NCBI GenBank assembly: GCA_903821635.1
Contig: CAIJLV010000105.1
Coordinates: 1 to 64,000 of the forward strand
DNA from: an uncultured Verrucomicrobiota bacterium
GTDB taxonomy: Bacteria > Verrucomicrobiota > Verrucomicrobiia > Limisphaerales > UBA9464
DNA: 64,000 nucleotides
Direction of reading: 5' to 3'
Shown one piece after another: positions 43,360-51,122 of the stretch. Positions within the stretch are counted from its first letter, which is position 1; each line of letters begins with the position of its first letter. The position numbers and the translations under genes are program-made. The notes beneath the pieces are model-generated. The model had not been told where the DNA came from, ran no database searches, and saw only the letters and a list, made by a program, of their open reading frames with translations.

Positions 43360-44712
43360 ATGAAGGCGTTCCTAAATCTCCGTGGGCAGGGGGAAAGCCT
43401 GCGCCAACTCGGCGTCTGGCTGTTACTGGTGACCCCGGTGGCGGTGCTGGCCGGTTCCGCCAGCGCCTTATTCCTGTGGGCACTCGAGCGGGTCACGTCG
43501 CTGCGCTTTGAACTGCCATGGCTACTGTTCCTGCTGCCGGTGGGGGGGGCGCTCGTGGCGGGGTTGTATCAGGCTTTCGGCGGCCCGGCTGAACGGGGCA
43601 CCAATTTGTTGCTGGAGGAGCTGCATCAGCCTGGCGGCGGGGTGCCGGGACGCTTGGCACCGTTGATCTTTGTCACCACCCTGCTGACGCACTTGGTGGG
43701 CGGCTCCGCGGGTCGCGAAGGCACGGCGGTGCAAATGGGCGGCGGGTTGGCGGCAAGCTTCATGGCCGCGTTTCGGGTCCACGAACAGCACCGCCGGATG
43801 TTGCTCTTGGCGGGGGTGGCCGCGGGTTTCGGCTCCGTCTTCGGCACGCCGCTGGCTGGGGCGGTTTTTGCCATGGAAGTGCGGACGATCGGGCGCCCGC
43901 GTTTTGAAGCGTTGGTTCCGTGTCTGCTGGCCGGTCTGGTGGGGGATCTGACGTGTTCGGCGTGGGGCATTCAGCACGCGCACTATGCGGTGGCCGCGGT
44001 CGTGCCTTCGGCGCGGTTTGGTCTGGGTCACCTAGATCTGCTGTTGCTGGGCAAGGTGCTGGTGGCCGGCGTGATTTTTGGACTCGTCGCCGGGTTGTTT
44101 GCCGAACTCACCCACGCCGTGCAGCAGCAGTTCAAGCAGCGGGTCACCCGGGCTTGGCTGCGGCCGGTCTTGGGTGGGCTTTTGCTCCTCGGGCTGACCT
44201 ATGCAGTCGGCACGCGCGCGTATCTCGGGCTCGGGGTCAGCAGTCCAAATCCGGGCGACGTGACGATCCGCTCGTGCTTCGACGTGGGCGGCGCGACGAC
44301 GTGGAGCTGGCTGTGGAAACTGGGCTTCACCGCGCTCACACTGGGCTCGGGCTTCAAGGGCGGGGAAGTGACGCCCCTGTTTTTCATCGGGGCTGCGCTG
44401 GGCCACGTCTTGGGGCAGGTGCTGGGTGCTCCGGTGGACCTCTTGGCTGGGTTGGGCTTCGTCGCGGTGTTTGCCGGCGCGAGCAATACGCCCTTGGCCT
44501 GCACGCTCATGGGCCTCGAACTGTTTGGGGCCGAGCCGGCACCATACCTCGCGGTCGCCTGTTTTCTGGCCTATCGGTTCAGCGGCCAAGCGGGCATTTA
44601 CGGAGCCCAACGGGTGGCCATTGGCAAACAGTCGGAGCACGATTTGCCGGAGGAAAAGACCCTCGCCGAACTCCGCCAGCGGCCGGCGGGTGAGCGGTCG
44701 GGCCCGCCTTGA
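43360..44712 (+). CDS. ClC-family anion transporter, fluoride-exporter (CLC-F) type
   Basis: A 450-residue polytopic protein from the ATG at 43360. The gating glutamate is E120 in GGSAGREGTAVQM. The usual chloride-coordinating GSGIP motif is absent at its expected place (HQPGGGVPGRLAPL), and GREGT replaces GREGP; both are features I associate with fluoride/proton antiporters of this superfamily. The second filter region is FKGGEVTPLFFIG. It probably exports fluoride across the inner membrane. I looked for a fluoride riboswitch upstream and saw none. The selectivity call is inference. Confidence 0.8.
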   Translation: MKAFLNLRGQGESLRQLGVWLLLVTPVAVLAGSASALFLWALERVTSLRFELPWLLFLLPVGGALVAGLYQAFGGPAERGTNLLLEELHQPGGGVPGRLAPLIFVTTLLTHLVGGSAGREGTAVQMGGGLAASFMAAFRVHEQHRRMLLLAGVAAGFGSVFGTPLAGAVFAMEVRTIGRPRFEALVPCLLAGLVGDLTCSAWGIQHAHYAVAAVVPSARFGLGHLDLLLLGKVLVAGVIFGLVAGLFAELTHAVQQQFKQRVTRAWLRPVLGGLLLLGLTYAVGTRAYLGLGVSSPNPGDVTIRSCFDVGGATTWSWLWKLGFTALTLGSGFKGGEVTPLFFIGAALGHVLGQVLGAPVDLLAGLGFVAVFAGASNTPLACTLMGLELFGAEPAPYLAVACFLAYRFSGQAGIYGAQRVAIGKQSEHDLPEEKTLAELRQRPAGERSGPP

Positions 44713-44724
44713 AGCCCGCTGCGG

Positions 44725-45450
44725 CTAGTCCTGTTCCCCGAGATTGCGACGCAACAGGGATCGTAGCGCGGCTGGGCTGAGCACGGCGATTTCGCGACCC
44801 TTGACCGTGATTAGCCGACGTTCGCGAAACTTGGCCAGCGTGCGGGAAAGCGTTTCACTGACCGTGCCCAATTCCGCGGCCAATTCGCGCTTGGTGACGC
44901 GCAGTTCAATCCGGCACGGCTGGGTGGCGGCGGGATCCGGACACCGCTTCACCAGCCAGTGGGTGAGCCGGGTCTCCACGTCCCGGAGGGTCATGTCTTC
45001 GATCTGGCCGACCAGCACTCGCAGATGGGTGCTCATGGCTCCGAGCATGCGCAACGCGAGTTCGGGATGGCGGCGGAGCAGGGCCACGAAGCCGGACTTT
45101 TGCACGAGCAAGATTTGGGCAGGCTCGATGGCGCGCGCATCGGCTGGATAGCCCCGGTCGGTCGCCAGGGTGGCCTCGGCAAATGACTCGCCCGGACGAA
45201 AGACGTGAATGGTCTGTTCCTTGCCGGCGGCGGTCACGCGGTGGACGTTGATGGCGCCGCTTTGAACGACGTAACAGCCCTGAGAGGGTTCCCCTTCGTG
45301 AAACAGGTAGTCGCCCTTGGCGAGCGACTTCACCACTACCAAGGCGACAATGGCTTCGAGATCTGGCTGGGGCAGGCCACTGAAGAGCTGGCACGAGCGC
45401 AGGGCATTCAGCAACCCCACGTGCTTGAATTCCGCTAGGGGCAAGGGCAT
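44725..45450 (-). CDS. Crp/Fnr-family regulator (DNR/NnrR-like) of the nitrite/NO island
   Basis: A 241-residue transcription factor from the ATG at 45450. The cyclic-nucleotide-like sensor domain is at about 10-130 (GDYLFHEGEPSQGCYVVQSG), the dimer helix at 130-155, and the winged helix at 165-235. The recognition helix reads TVSETLSRTL, giving E199, S202 and R203, the E-xx-SR triad with which FNR-type proteins read TTGA half-sites. The N-terminal cysteine cluster of O2-sensing FNR is missing (only C20), so a DNR/NnrR-like NO or redox sensor is more likely. It is the last gene of the nirK operon, 101 bases after DUF2249. Matching palindromes lie at 51064, 53354, 55833 and 55998. Confidence 0.9.
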   Translation of the reverse strand: MPLPLAEFKHVGLLNALRSCQLFSGLPQPDLEAIVALVVVKSLAKGDYLFHEGEPSQGCYVVQSGAINVHRVTAAGKEQTIHVFRPGESFAEATLATDRGYPADARAIEPAQILLVQKSGFVALLRRHPELALRMLGAMSTHLRVLVGQIEDMTLRDVETRLTHWLVKRCPDPAATQPCRIELRVTKRELAAELGTVSETLSRTLAKFRERRLITVKGREIAVLSPAALRSLLRRNLGEQD

Positions 45451-45551
45451 GGCGCAAGCTTTCGCGAAGCGGGCAAAGTTGGAATCGAAAACTGCCTGGG
45501 CAGGAGGCGCCCTCAATCCGCTCGACGCTGCCTGCCAGCCTGAGGTTGCGG

Positions 45552-45791
45552 TCAAACGGCCCGCCAGAAATACACGAGCCAGTCGGCCCCGGAGCCGCGT
45601 TCGAAGCGGGTTTCGTAACCTTCGCTACGGAGGATTTCGATCAACGGCGACGGCAGGAACGGGGCTTGGACGAGCAACCCTTCGTTGTGCGCCAACCCCG
45701 CGAGGCGTTGCCGAATCTCTGGGAGTGGCAGCTCGCCGCGAGAGAGGAGCGGCCGGACGTCAAAGCGTTTGAAATGGGAGAGTGGAAGCAT
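45552..45791 (-). CDS. DUF2249-domain protein
   Basis: A 79-residue protein from the ATG at 45791, preceded by AAAGGA at a suitable distance. It carries the DUF2249 pattern FDVRPLLSRGELPLPEIRQRL and APFLPSPLIEILRSEGYETRF, a small TusA-like fold frequently encoded beside hemerythrins and denitrification genes. Its role is unknown; redox or sulfur handling has been suggested for the fold. It overlaps the 3' end of the hemerythrin gene by 32 bases, so cotranslation is likely. Confidence 0.82.
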   Translation of the reverse strand: MLPLSHFKRFDVRPLLSRGELPLPEIRQRLAGLAHNEGLLVQAPFLPSPLIEILRSEGYETRFERGSGADWLVYFWRAV

Positions 45792-46374
45792 GGGAATGAT
45801 CCTTTCGACGTGCAGGGATTGATCCGGGAAAAAGCCCCCGGCGACGCGCCATTTCTTGCCCGATTTCAACCAGTGCGCTGGCGGAGAGAAGGCGAGCCGC
45901 CAAGGGAAAGATTTCGCCGTCCTCCAGGGCGATGTGTTTGGTATACAAAACGATGAGCTCTTCCGCGGCGTGGAGAAACGAATCCGCCTCGTCAGGCGAA
46001 AGACAGCCCGCCGCCAGCCAACGCTGGCCGAGGGTTTCGAGCAGCGCGTGGTGCGGCGCCGCGGTCTGGTGGTCGCGTTCGAGTCGGTCCAACTGAGCGA
46101 GGGCGGTCGCCACCTCGGCCGGGTCCACCTGCCGCAGCCGCGGAAAGAGCGACTCCTCCTCGTCGGCCGTATGGCGGGGCGCGGCTTCGCGAAAATAGCG
46201 CAGGGAGGTTTCCAACGCCTCGCGCTCCACTGGGTTCAGCGGTCGTTTAGGCGCCAGCCGGCCCACGGTGCGCAGGGCTTCGAGAAAACGTTCGACGCGC
46301 CGGTGGCAGTCCGACAACAGGGCCAACGGTTCAGCAAAGGTGGGGGCGGCGGGTTGGCCAATCTGGAGGTTCAT
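45760..46374 (-). CDS. Hemerythrin-domain protein
   Basis: A 204-residue four-helix protein with the expected di-iron ligands: H24 (LSDCHRRVERF), H68 with the E of RHTADEEESLFPRL, H102 (RLERDHQTAAPHH), and H147 with the E/D of KHIALEDGEIFPL. Hemerythrin-like proteins of denitrification clusters bind NO or O2 or help repair iron-sulfur clusters. The start ATG overlaps the stop of the NnrS-like gene (ATGA). Cytoplasmic, as there is no signal peptide. Confidence 0.87.
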   Translation of the reverse strand: MNLQIGQPAAPTFAEPLALLSDCHRRVERFLEALRTVGRLAPKRPLNPVEREALETSLRYFREAAPRHTADEEESLFPRLRQVDPAEVATALAQLDRLERDHQTAAPHHALLETLGQRWLAAGCLSPDEADSFLHAAEELIVLYTKHIALEDGEIFPLAARLLSASALVEIGQEMARRRGLFPGSIPARRKDHSHASTLPFQTL

Positions 46375-47540
46375 AAAGCAGAGTTGAGTGGGGCTACGGT
46401 TGGACTCGGCCGGTCGCGGTCGGTCCCGGGGTTGGATCCGGCCGCCCGGCGGGTTCGGAGCTGGCCGACGAGCGCGCTGCCGGTGTTGACGAGAAATCCG
46501 ACCAGCGCCACGGCGTTGAGGATTCCGCCCCACTGACGAACGGGAACGGACTCCAGCAAGTCGCCGCTCACCCGCACCAGCAGCGAAGCGTGCAGCAGCC
46601 CGAGGTGGAGGTAGAAGCGCGGGCGCCAGACCGACGTGAGCCCGAGCACGGACGGAAAAATAATCGGAGCGTGGCCAAAGATCATCGAACCCACGAAACC
46701 CAAAAAGAAGGCATGCACGGCGGCGTCATAGCCCAACCCCGCCGACTGCGGAGCCCAGCCCAGGAACAAGGCACCGGCCACGGCCAGCCAGACGAAGCCG
46801 CTGAGCAGGCTGAGAGCCATGAAACGTGCGAGCCCCGGTTCCCGCACGGTGCGCCGAGCCAGATCAAAACGCGCCAACCACGCCGCGAGTGCCACCAAGC
46901 CGACGCCTAGCACGCGTTGCCCGTGGAGCGCACTCACCAGCGTCAGCAGCACGCCGAGCAGAAAGGCCCCCGCCGCAACGTAGAACAGCGGTTGCGCCGC
47001 GGGCTCGAACTTCTGGAAGCGGCTCAGGTCGATGCGTTCGCCAATGAGGGTGAGTCCGAGAAACGCGAGCCACCACGGCACGATTTGGGGCAGCGGCCAG
47101 TGGGCCAGCCACAGCCCGTTGCCCACGAGCCAGCAGAGCGCGCCCAGACTCATCGTGACGGAGAAGAGTTCCCGGCGCAGATGAATGACCCGCAACGTGA
47201 CCACGAAGAAAAGTGCGCTACCCACGACGAGCTGGAGCACGCCCCAGAACAACGGCCCGCCGGTGACGATGTGGGCGCCGGCGGCCCCAATGAGGGCCGG
47301 GGCGAGGTAAGGCCAGCGGTCCGGCAGCCCCACCGCCCGTTCTAGGGAAATGACTGTGCCCAGAAAACCGCAAACCAACAGGGGGCCATGCAGGAGCGCC
47401 CACTCGGGGCGCCCCGTCGGGAGGTTGACCGGCAACCGGCTTAAGCCGCCCCACAGAGCGCAGAGGAGCGTGACTAGACCCAGTCCCAACAGGGGCACAC
47501 GGGCCCCACGGAGGCCGGGGATGACGGCGTGGAGTTTCAT
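46371..47540 (-). CDS. NnrS-like polytopic membrane protein
   Basis: A 389-residue protein with about twelve membrane helices. Histidines inside helices (ALLHGPLLVCGFLGTV near residue 50, and HAFFLGFVGSMIFGHAPIIF near residue 285) resemble NnrS, the heme-copper membrane protein that protects against NO stress. It is shorter and divergent, so the family label is tentative. It is linked by ATGA overlaps to SCO upstream and hemerythrin downstream, fixing it in the nirK operon. Confidence 0.72.
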   Translation of the reverse strand: MKLHAVIPGLRGARVPLLGLGLVTLLCALWGGLSRLPVNLPTGRPEWALLHGPLLVCGFLGTVISLERAVGLPDRWPYLAPALIGAAGAHIVTGGPLFWGVLQLVVGSALFFVVTLRVIHLRRELFSVTMSLGALCWLVGNGLWLAHWPLPQIVPWWLAFLGLTLIGERIDLSRFQKFEPAAQPLFYVAAGAFLLGVLLTLVSALHGQRVLGVGLVALAAWLARFDLARRTVREPGLARFMALSLLSGFVWLAVAGALFLGWAPQSAGLGYDAAVHAFFLGFVGSMIFGHAPIIFPSVLGLTSVWRPRFYLHLGLLHASLLVRVSGDLLESVPVRQWGGILNAVALVGFLVNTGSALVGQLRTRRAAGSNPGTDRDRPSPTVAPLNSAL

Positions 47541-48412
47541 GGCCGGGCAACCACCGGCGGCGGTGCGGGAACCGCCGCCAACGCCTGCACCAGAGCCTTA
47601 ACGGACTCCTGCGGTTCGGTGTTGAGGCCGACCTGTTGGCGGATGACTTCGCCGTTGGCGTTAAGGATTGTGATGACGTTGGAGTGGGCGAATTGGCCGC
47701 GGGCGTCTTTTTGGTAATTGATGCCGAGTAACGCCGCGAGTTCCCGCACATCGTCGGCTGGGCCCCGGAGTAACGTCCAGTGATCGGCGCCGAGTTGGTG
47801 CGTCTGGCGATAGGCGGCGAGGGCGGCGGGGGTGTCGCGTTCCGTGTCGAAACTGATGAGCAGGAAGTCCACGCGGTCCCGGATGGACTCGGGCAGGGCG
47901 GCCTGAAGGCGTTGCATGTCATGCACGATGATCGGGCAGGCGTATTCGCACTGCGTGAAGAACAACCCGACCACCTGCGCCCGTCCTTGAAACACCCCGA
48001 GCTTCACTTCGCGCCCCACATCGGAGGTCCACGTCGAGTCGAGCTGGAAGAGTGACTGGTCGGTGAAGGGCGCGACCGTCAATGGCTTGCGGCAGCAGGG
48101 CGGCAGGTTGGTGGCGGCGGATGCGCCAAGTTCCCAGCGCAACGTCGCAAGGAGGCACATGACGGTGAAAGTCTGGAGGGCCGTCAAAAAGTAGACCCCG
48201 GCGTGAGCCGTGGGAAAAGTCGGCCTAGCGATACCAGCCCCGGCAGGGGCGGCAGAACTGCTTTCGCCCCTGCTGGGGCTTTCAGAGTTTGTTGGCCTCG
48301 ACCCCGGCTTCACGGCCGGGGCTACTGGCGGTCGCGCCTCCGGCGCTGCCGCTGACGAAACGGAACCGGAAACGGAATTGGCGGTCATTGGGAATTGGCC
48401 CTTTGGCTTCAT
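47537..48412 (-). CDS. SCO1/SenC-type copper chaperone with a repeat-derived N-terminus
   Basis: A 291-residue membrane-anchored thioredoxin-like protein with the copper motif C155-EYA-C159-P and distal H243 (FAHSNVITI). It should deliver copper to NirK or to the CuA subunit encoded in the neighbouring operon. The ATG at 48412 overlaps the SUMF1-like stop. Residues about 25-74 are encoded by a REP-like element (48191-48325) and are low complexity (Pro/Ser/Ala), followed by the membrane helix at 75-93. Either the element inserted into the coding sequence in frame, or translation really starts later (TTG at L76 or ATG at M85) and the element is intergenic. The SCO domain itself is not in doubt. 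Confidence 0.85.
   Translation of the reverse strand: MKPKGQFPMTANSVSGSVSSAAAPEARPPVAPAVKPGSRPTNSESPSRGESSSAAPAGAGIARPTFPTAHAGVYFLTALQTFTVMCLLATLRWELGASAATNLPPCCRKPLTVAPFTDQSLFQLDSTWTSDVGREVKLGVFQGRAQVVGLFFTQCEYACPIIVHDMQRLQAALPESIRDRVDFLLISFDTERDTPAALAAYRQTHQLGADHWTLLRGPADDVRELAALLGINYQKDARGQFAHSNVITILNANGEVIRQQVGLNTEPQESVKALVQALAAVPAPPPVVARP
48191..48325. repeat. REP-like palindrome cluster (element 2), inside the SCO reading frame
   Basis: Contains CCCCGGCGTGAGCCGTGGG (48196-48214), a 16-base inverted pair at 48236-48251 and 48265-48280 with 15 of 16 complementary, and CCCCGGCTTCACGGCCGGGG at 48302-48321. Its first 70 bases align without gaps to 30699-30768 (49 of 70 identical), including AGCCCCGG..GGGGCG.CAGAAC at the same offset. 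It is a diverged copy of element 1. Confidence 0.7.
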
Positions 48413-49284
48413 GGCTGCGGTGAGTTTTCGGCGAGCTTGGGCGCGGGCAAATCCTGCGCGCAGCGGAAGCCGAGGTTGTGGACGGTGTAGGCGGCCTTGA
48501 GGGAGCTGCGCAGGCCAAAGCGCATGAAAGCGGGATAATTGCTGCGGTCGCTTGCCCCCAGCGAACCGGCGCCGCAGAAGAGGGAGCGTTCGATGCCCGT
48601 GTCGCCGCGGGCGTCGCCGGTGATCAGCGCGGAGTTGAAGTCGCTGGTCCATTCCCACACGAGGCCGTGCAGGTTGTAGAGGCCGTGCAGGTTCGGGACG
48701 CCGGACTTGGCGGCCGGTAGCACGGCCGGGGTGGGGGAGCCATACCAGCGGGCGAGGGAGCGCCGGTATTCGGGTTCGGTGATGCCTTCGAGGCGGCTGA
48801 ACCCGGTCCCGGCGGCCAGCTCCCATTCGGCGGTCGTGGGCAACCGCTGGCCGCGCCAGGCCGCGAAAGCCTTGGCGGCGAACCAAGAGACGTTGACCAC
48901 CGGTTGGGCGGCGAGCGCGGCGGCGTCGGGGCCGAGTTCGGTGTCCCCCGCCCACTGGGCGAGGTAGGAGGAATCGGCGAAGAGTCGCTTCACTTGTGAG
49001 CGTTGCCAGCGCGGGATCGCCCGGACGAATTCCAAGAATTCACCCTGAGTAACCGGGGCGGCATCGAGGATGAAGGCGTTCACCGGCACTTCCTTGAGCT
49101 CGTCCGGCCCGCGGAAGAGCGGTCGGTAAACACCCGCCGGCACGAGTATCTTGCCGGCGGGTATCGAATTGGTTGGCGTGGCCCCCGCCCCGAGGCAGCC
49201 GACCCATAGCCACACCCCGAGCCACCCCCAGAGCAGCCGAGGAGTCGTGGTCCGCGCGACGGGGTGATGGGGTTTGGGATTCAT
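48409..49284 (-). CDS. SUMF1/formylglycine-generating-enzyme-like protein
   Basis: A 291-residue exported protein (signal LLWGWLGVWLWVGCLG, with a possible lipobox Cys at about 30). The fold is the FGE-sulfatase C-type-lectin-like type: VNAFILDAAPVTQGEFLEFV, VNVSWFAAKAFAAWRGQRLPTTAEWE, GLVWEWTSDF, and a C-terminal NLGFRCA. Of the cysteines used by true FGE, only C270-like positions are seen, so sulfatase activation is unlikely. Similar genes lie beside nirK in other bacteria, so it may help NirK maturation (inference). It starts 36 bases after nirK. Confidence 0.85.
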   Translation of the reverse strand: MNPKPHHPVARTTTPRLLWGWLGVWLWVGCLGAGATPTNSIPAGKILVPAGVYRPLFRGPDELKEVPVNAFILDAAPVTQGEFLEFVRAIPRWQRSQVKRLFADSSYLAQWAGDTELGPDAAALAAQPVVNVSWFAAKAFAAWRGQRLPTTAEWELAAGTGFSRLEGITEPEYRRSLARWYGSPTPAVLPAAKSGVPNLHGLYNLHGLVWEWTSDFNSALITGDARGDTGIERSLFCGAGSLGASDRSNYPAFMRFGLRSSLKAAYTVHNLGFRCAQDLPAPKLAENSPQP

Positions 49285-49320
49285 GGCGGCCGAGGGAGAC
49301 GTTGCGGCGGTTGCGGTGGA

Positions 49321-50856
49321 CTATTGGCTGGCTGATTGGGCGCGGACCTTGCGGACGTCGTCCACCGTGACGGCGTCGGCGGTGTTACCCCATGAGTTCT
49401 GCACGTAGGTGACTACGTTGGCGACTTGTTCGTCGTTCAACGCCACTGGTGGCATCACCCCGTTGTAGGCCTTGCCGTTGACCGACAACGGGCCAGACAG
49501 GCCCTTGATGATGCCGCGGATGGCACGGTCCTTGTCGGCCATCAGGTAGTCGGATTTGGCTAGGGGTGGGAACACCCCGGGCAGCCCTAGGCCGGTCGGC
49601 TGATGGCAGGCGAAGCAGGTCTGCATGTAGACCCGTTTACCCTTCTCCATCTGCATCTCCTTGGTCAGGCCTGCGATCTTGGGATCCTTGGCCATGGCTT
49701 CGCGCATCTGGGCTTGGAGGGCGGCGACCTTCTTGTCGCTGCCGGCATTGGCGTCCGCCTGGGAACCGAGATACACGGCGTCCACTTCCTTGCCGGAGTA
49801 GACGAGCAAGTTCTCGCGCCCCTCGACCTTGAGCATGCCCAGTGCGCCCTTGTTGAAGGCGCGGAAGAGTGAGTGATCAACCAAGATGTAGGTGCCGGGC
49901 ACTTCCAGTTTGAACTCGACCATCGTTGAACCGCCGGCCGGCACCAGCGTGGTCTGCACTTGGCGTTGGTTCGGCAGGATGCCGCCTTCCTGATACACTT
50001 TGTCGAAGATCTCGCCGATGACGTGGAACGAAGAAGTCAGGTTCGGACCGCCGTTGCCGAAGTAGATTCGCACGCTCTCCCCCACCTTGGCCTTCATGGC
50101 ATTGTCGCCCACGAGCGAGTTCACCGCGCCGTTAAAGAGGACGTAACTCGGCCGCTCGTCCACGGCCTTGTCCTGATCGAAGGCCTGCAAGCCTTCCTCG
50201 CCGAACTTGCCCGACGTGTAGAAGTCGCCCTGCACGACGTAAAATTCCTTGTCCACCGGCGGCAGGCCTTCCTTGGGTTCGACGAGGATCAGCCCATACA
50301 TGCCGTTGGCGACGTGCATGGGCACCGGCGCCGTGGCGCAGTGGTAGATGTAGAGGCCGGGATTGATGGCCTTGAACGAAAACTGCGACTCGTGCCCCGG
50401 CGCCGTAAAGGAGCTGGCCGCCCCGCCGCCCGGGCCAGTGACGGCGTGGAGGTCGATGTTGTGCGGCATCTTGCTCGTGGGGTGATTCTTCAGGTGAAAC
50501 TCCACGAGGTCATTTTCGCGGACGCGGATGAAGAGGCCCGGCACTTCGCCGCCGAAGGTCCAGAAGAGATATTCGACGCCGTCCGCCATTTTCTTCACGA
50601 CCTCCGTTACCTCCAGATCCACGCGCACCTTGGTGGGGTGCTTGCGTTTGATCGGGGGCGGCACGTTGGGCGCGGCGGTGAGGATGGCCACCTCCTCGCC
50701 CTGCACTGCGGGATCGGCGCCCTTGGCGTCGGGCCCCTTGGGTTCACCCAAGGAGGCCGGGCCTTCGGACGCGTAAAGGGCAGCGGTCAGCAGGATGCTC
50801 GCGGCGAGGGCCGCGCGGCCGGCGTGGAGGAGTTTAGGTGAGGCGTTGTTATTCAT
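49321..50856 (-). CDS. nirK: Copper nitrite reductase with C-terminal cytochrome c domain
   Basis: Periplasmic reduction of nitrite to NO. The 511-residue protein starts at the ATG at 50856 (signal [15 protein letters not shown]). Two cupredoxin domains carry type 1 copper ligands H132, C173, H181 and M186 and type 2 ligands H137, H172 and H328; catalytic D135 and H278 are also present. Residues about 405-495 are a class I cytochrome c (C414-F-A-C-H418), so electrons can be accepted within the chain. The ligand set is complete. An imperfect FNR-like box lies 111 bases upstream (50967-50980). It is first in a seven-gene operon that ends with its probable regulator. Confidence 0.95.
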   Translation of the reverse strand: MNNNASPKLLHAGRAALAASILLTAALYASEGPASLGEPKGPDAKGADPAVQGEEVAILTAAPNVPPPIKRKHPTKVRVDLEVTEVVKKMADGVEYLFWTFGGEVPGLFIRVRENDLVEFHLKNHPTSKMPHNIDLHAVTGPGGGAASSFTAPGHESQFSFKAINPGLYIYHCATAPVPMHVANGMYGLILVEPKEGLPPVDKEFYVVQGDFYTSGKFGEEGLQAFDQDKAVDERPSYVLFNGAVNSLVGDNAMKAKVGESVRIYFGNGGPNLTSSFHVIGEIFDKVYQEGGILPNQRQVQTTLVPAGGSTMVEFKLEVPGTYILVDHSLFRAFNKGALGMLKVEGRENLLVYSGKEVDAVYLGSQADANAGSDKKVAALQAQMREAMAKDPKIAGLTKEMQMEKGKRVYMQTCFACHQPTGLGLPGVFPPLAKSDYLMADKDRAIRGIIKGLSGPLSVNGKAYNGVMPPVALNDEQVANVVTYVQNSWGNTADAVTVDDVRKVRAQSASQ

Positions 50857-50966
50857 GAGTGGAGATCGGGGCTTGAGATTGGAGCTGCGGATCCGGGGTC
50901 CTGCGATCGAGGCAGAGGCCGGGTCATTTGCTGGGGACAACTTGCCTAAGCTTGGCCCGGGGTGCC

Positions 50967-50980
50967 TTGACTTGAATCAT
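50967..50980 (-). promoter_or_regulatory. Imperfect Crp/Fnr box upstream of nirK
   Basis: TTGAC-TTGA-ATCAT, 8 of 10 half-site positions matching TTGAT-N4-ATCAA, centred about 117 bases before the nirK ATG. It lies in the 266-base divergent nirK / nitronate monooxygenase region. Confidence 0.5.
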
Positions 50981-51063
50981 GTCTGGCGCGCGTGGTGATG
51001 CCGGCGTTGGGCCGCGGCCATTTCCGTCCTCAAATTCAGGTCTGACTGGGAACGGACGCAACG

Positions 51064-51077
51064 TTGACCCATGTCAA
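51064..51077 (+). promoter_or_regulatory. Perfect palindromic Crp/Fnr box
   Basis: TTGAC-CCAT-GTCAA, a perfect dyad matching the recognition helix of the Crp/Fnr protein at 44725-45450. It ends 46 bases before the ATG at 51123 and may also serve nirK in the opposite direction. Confidence 0.72.
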
Positions 51078-51122
51078 GGTGCGAACCCGCCGAGCGGGCA
51101 CAGTGCCAGATACTCGAAAGCA

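Noticed and set aside
43150..43360. Possible fluoride riboswitch before the ClC gene
   Set aside because: I could not find the conserved GG-n-GATGG start and the CTGATG-type pseudoknot partner in order; the region is mostly occupied by the divergent GH5 start.
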